Assembly (NCBI GenBank): GCA_029252725.1
Contig: JAQXAV010000118.1
Coordinates: 22,064 to 86,063 of the forward strand
Direction of reading: 5' to 3'
DNA: 64,000 nt
Source: Amylibacter sp003447515
GTDB taxonomy: Bacteria; Pseudomonadota; Alphaproteobacteria; Rhodobacterales; Rhodobacteraceae
The notes beneath the pieces are model-generated. The model worked only from the letters and a program-made list of their open reading frames with translations. It had not been told where the DNA came from and searched no databases. Both the position numbers and the translations under genes were made by a program. Positions 61,453 to 64,000 of this stretch are shown here, piece by piece. The stretch's first letter is position 1. Each line of letters begins with the position of its first letter.

Positions 61453-62271
61453 TTATTTGCGCCCTGTCACTACATCGATGTCTGGTGCGTCTTCGGCCTT
61501 CATTCCAACGACGTGATAGCCCGAGTCCACATGGTGGTTTTCGCCAGTGACGCCAGAAGATAAATCAGAGCAAAGGTACATGCCTGACTTACCTACGTCA
61601 CCTGTGGTCACGTTGCGGCGAAGTGGTGAATTTAACTCGTTCCATTTCAATATGTAGCGGAAGTCACCAATTCCAGAGGCTGCAAGGGTCTTGATCGGAC
61701 CGGCGGACAGCGCGTTGACGCGGATATTTTTTGGGCCAAGATCCATCGCAAGGTATTTCACAGACGCTTCCAGGCCAGCTTTTGCGATGCCCATGACGTT
61801 GTAATGTGGCATGACCATTTCCGCACCGTAATATGTCAGCGTAAGCAAAGCTCCGCCGTCTGGCATCATCTTTTCAGCGCGTTGTGCGACGGCTGTGAAG
61901 GAATAAACAGAGATATCCATCGTCATGCGAAAGTTGTCTTGGGAGGTATCTACATAACGACCCCTAAGTTCGTTTTTGTCAGAAAAGCCGATGGCGTGAA
62001 CGACGAAGTCCAGCTTGCCCCACTTGGCCTGCAGAGTTTCAAACAAAGTATCGATAGAGGCGTTATTTGTCACATCACATTCAAGCACCAATTCGGAGTT
62101 TACAGACTCGGCTAGTGGCTTGACTCTCTTACCAAGTGCACCGCCCTGGTAGGAAAAAGCAAGTTCTGCGCCCTGGTCGTGGCAGGCTTTGGCGATGCCC
62201 CATGCAATTGACTTGTCGTTTGCGACACCCATGATAAGGCCGCGTTTGCCTTGCATCAGTCCAGAATTCAT
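61453..62271 (-). CDS. fabI: Enoyl-[acyl-carrier-protein] reductase (NADH), FabI type
   Basis: A 272-residue SDR-fold enzyme for the last step of fatty-acid elongation. The divergent glycine motif GVANDKSIAWGIAKA starts at residue 15, and the catalytic Tyr/Lys lie in YNVMGIAKAGLEA (Y-x6-K), both FabI features. SAGPIKTLAASGI is the substrate-binding loop and matches triclosan-sensitive FabI. AGGAGCAGG precedes the ATG. It is divergent from pdxH. Confidence 0.96.
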   Translation of the reverse strand: MNSGLMQGKRGLIMGVANDKSIAWGIAKACHDQGAELAFSYQGGALGKRVKPLAESVNSELVLECDVTNNASIDTLFETLQAKWGKLDFVVHAIGFSDKNELRGRYVDTSQDNFRMTMDISVYSFTAVAQRAEKMMPDGGALLTLTYYGAEMVMPHYNVMGIAKAGLEASVKYLAMDLGPKNIRVNALSAGPIKTLAASGIGDFRYILKWNELNSPLRRNVTTGDVGKSGMYLCSDLSSGVTGENHHVDSGYHVVGMKAEDAPDIDVVTGRK

Positions 62272-62500
62272 TGCCTGCTCCTAATTCGTCTTTAGGCTTT
62301 AAGCATGTAAGCCAAGGTACGTTGAGCCGCAAGTCTGTGGTTCATAGTTATATTTTTGGGTTTGTGAAGCAGGTGTGATGCATCAATGAAACATTTGAGC
62401 ACCTTTCTCTCAGTGATACTTAGGTAAAGCTTGATTTGAGCATCAAAACAATGTGGTGTAAAGTTGCAGCCAACGACAGCAAAAAATATAGAGTATCGAA

Positions 62501-63124
62501 ATGAAACCAGTAGAATTATCTTCAGACCGCGTTGGCGTTTTTGCTGGAGATGATCCCTTTGTAATCTCTAAGGCCTGGCTGGAAGAAGCGAGGTCCACTG
62601 AAATAAATGATCCGAATGCAATCGCCCTGTCGACAGTTGATCAAGACGGTTTCCCAAATGCGCGAATTGTTTTGTTGAAAGACATTGAAGATGACGGGTT
62701 TGTGTTTTTCACGAACTACACAAGTACAAAAGCATCTGAAATATTGGAATCTGGGAAGGCTGCATTTGTGATGCACTGGAAGTCTCTGCGCAGACAAATC
62801 CGTGTTCGTGGGGCTATATCGAAAGTTACTGATGCGGATTCGGATGCATATTTTTTGTCGCGAAGCGTTTTTAGTCGTGTAGGGGCGTGGGCAAGTGATC
62901 AATCATCTCCTCTCGAGAACCGGGCTGCGCTCGAGCAGCAAGTGAAGAAAATGACTGCAGATTTGGGGGATGATCCGCGGCGTCCACCACATTGGGGTGG
63001 GTTCCGTATTGCGCCGATTGAAATCGAGTTTTGGTGCGATGGCCCTGATCGGTTGCATGACCGCTTCACATGGCGTCGTGACGCGGATCAATTTAATTGG
63101 GTTGTTACGAGGCTCAACCCATAA
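62501..63124 (+). CDS. pdxH: Pyridoxine/pyridoxamine 5'-phosphate oxidase
   Basis: A 207-residue FMN enzyme that makes pyridoxal phosphate. FMN- and substrate-binding motifs include NARIVLLKDIEDDGFVFFTN and SRVGAWASDQSS. The C-terminal WGGFRIAPIEIEFW and DRLHDRFTWRRD-x-FNW segments match the family end. It supplies PLP to GlyA, the trans-sulfuration enzyme and others. In relatives a cold-shock gene often follows; here its remains do. Confidence 0.96.
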   Translation: MKPVELSSDRVGVFAGDDPFVISKAWLEEARSTEINDPNAIALSTVDQDGFPNARIVLLKDIEDDGFVFFTNYTSTKASEILESGKAAFVMHWKSLRRQIRVRGAISKVTDADSDAYFLSRSVFSRVGAWASDQSSPLENRAALEQQVKKMTADLGDDPRRPPHWGGFRIAPIEIEFWCDGPDRLHDRFTWRRDADQFNWVVTRLNP

Positions 63125-63238
63125 TGTCGTTACGCCGTGGCTGGCCCAGCGAGTGCAATTGACGCCATCATTAAACATAATGGAACATGGGTTACTGATT
63201 TTGGAGTCGGAATATCGGGGTTATTGATGCACACATTT

Positions 63239-63765
63239 ATGAGCGATGGTGGCTTTGTTCGAAGTGGAGCAAGAAATGGTACCAATGACGGGCCTTCTAT
63301 AGTGGTTTGATAGTGCCATAAATTTCGAATTTATAATTGGTGACGGGTGTGGACGTGACATCCCGTTGCATGTTGAAGTGTTGCTTAACTACGTGCACAG
63401 TTCCACTGTTGCAGGCGCATATATCGAAATCAATGTTAATGGAGCCGCCTGTGGGCTGTAACCGTCTCAGGTTTTGGATCTGGAGTTGCCTGAGGATAGT
63501 GACGCACGGCGGGCTAGTGCTGGCCTCCTATCCGCTTGCTCTGAAATTGAAGGAACCGCTGATACCTGCTCGGGTGAAATGCTTCGATAAAATCATTGGG
63601 CTTGGCTCCGTTAACCTGATTGATAGTCTGAGAGATGTTTTCATGTACTTTGAAGTTGCGGGTTTACGGAGTGGTGGAGTTAACACAGGGTTAAGCTATG
63701 TGTGTCCGCACGGCTGGTGGTTTGCGTGGAAGGATCACCGTAGAGTTGTGAGTTTGGGATTTTAG
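63239..63765 (+). pseudogene. Decayed double cold-shock-domain protein gene
   Basis: Three frames must be joined to read this gene. From 63239 ATG a short frame runs to a stop. Then, from 63303, WFDSAINFEFIIGDG and RDIPLHVEVLLNYVHSSTVA represent a first cold-shock domain, with TAG at 63300-63302 in the place of the expected Lys and TAA at 63459-63461. The third frame from about 63565 has PARVKCFDKIIGLGSVN and DVFMYFEVAGLRS, a second cold-shock domain, ending at TAG 63763-63765. RNA-binding aromatics are lost (FGF to FEF and LGS; Trp to Cys). It lies three bases before a DUF192 gene, as the intact gene does in relatives. Confidence 0.75.
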
Positions 63766-63767
63766 TT

Positions 63768-64000
63768 ATGATTAAGGTCGTTAACCTTGTTGGCGTTTTT
63801 GCACTCCTTGGCCAAGGAGTGTGGGCGCAGTGTTCGGACGGAGTTGTCGATTTACGCTGGGACGGTGGCAACGCACGCTTCAATGTAGAACTCGCGATTA
63901 ATGAAGAAGAACGGAGCCGTGGCTTGATGTTCGTAGAAAGCATGGGGCGTTACGACGGGATGTTATTCGTATACGATGCACCCTCAAGTGTGGCGTTCTG
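63768..64000 (+). CDS. DUF192-family secreted protein, N-terminal part (runs off the window)
   Basis: The first 77 codons of a gene that continues past the end. A signal peptide of about 21 residues (MIKVVNLVGVFALLGQGVWA) precedes the DUF192 core: NVELAINEEERSRGLMFVESM, then DGMLFVYDAPSSVAF (quoted in parts). DUF192 proteins are small periplasmic or exported proteins of unknown function. The ATG lies three bases after the cold-shock pseudogene. The gene itself looks intact as far as it can be seen. Confidence 0.88.
   Translation, partial: MIKVVNLVGVFALLGQGVWAQCSDGVVDLRWDGGNARFNVELAINEEERSRGLMFVESMGRYDGMLFVYDAPSSVAF

Noticed and set aside
1..64000. Search for CRISPR arrays, tRNA or rRNA genes, insertion sequences and attachment sites
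   Set aside because: No regularly spaced repeats, tRNA-like T-arm sequences, transposase motifs or long direct repeats were found by reading. Short or divergent tRNA genes could still be missed without a covariance search.

Overview
The window looks like a chromosomal segment of a Roseobacter-group alphaproteobacterium (Rhodobacteraceae) with unusually moderate GC, estimated by eye at about 50%. Four things support this: the tolQRAB-pal-cpoB-tilS-ftsH order, the split F0 ATP synthase operon (I-a-c-b'-b), the short bacterial-type proS followed by lolC/lolD, and the fhs-folD and edd-eda pairs typical of marine roseobacters. TTG and GTG starts are common (tolA, ftsH, recR, atpB, ppx and others). 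I saw no tRNA, rRNA, CRISPR array, intact insertion sequence or prophage.

Layout. 1-8.7 kb: the 3' end of ybgC, then the Tol-Pal envelope operon, tilS and ftsH, closed by a hairpin terminator. 9.2-12.6 kb: a MOSC protein, then fhs and folD for tetrahydrofolate one-carbon metabolism. 12.8-19 kb, minus strand: pdeM and an Lhr-like helicase (DNA repair), both subunits of a 3-oxoacid CoA-transferase, a histone-deacetylase-family amidohydrolase and a 78-residue conserved-looking protein. 19-20.7 kb: an AT-rich patch with degraded sequence and a lipoprotein hydrolase. 20.7-22.1 kb: rimO. 22.2-31.4 kb: an accessory catabolic region with a CYP199-like P450, MaoC hydratase, iron alcohol dehydrogenase, thioesterase, a GNAT gene broken by one amber codon, a DsbA-like isomerase, a DadA-type oxidase, an SDR, a DinB/maleylpyruvate-isomerase-like protein and an MFS carrier. 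32-34.6 kb: atpI-B-E-F'-F. 34.6-42 kb: hom, a small lipoprotein, a TetR regulator, glyA, nadK, two tandem Lin0512 proteins and an AI-2E/PerM-type transporter. 42.4-46.7 kb: an overlapping hda-like, ppk1, ppx operon. 47.3-54.7 kb: proS, lolC, lolD, MFS, MATE, ybaB, recR. 54.7-58.9 kb, minus strand: a second P450, RidA, TauE, a trans-sulfuration enzyme and gpt. 59-63.1 kb: edd-eda (Entner-Doudoroff), fabI and pdxH. The window ends in the 5' part of a DUF192 gene.

The genes are mostly housekeeping: envelope constriction, C1 and sugar metabolism, energy, polyphosphate and lipoprotein export. The signals that ordinary gene calling would miss are decayed genes and small regulatory structures. A double cold-shock-domain gene just upstream of DUF192 is inactivated by frameshifts and stops (63.2-63.8 kb). 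The GNAT gene carries a Gln-to-amber change. Traces of RTX-type calcium-binding repeats lie at 31.5 kb and perhaps 19.2 kb. A LacI-family-like operator sits before edd, a TetR-type palindrome before the TetR gene, and a strong hairpin lies between the c and b' subunits of the ATP synthase. I found no convincing new multi-gene defence or mobile system.
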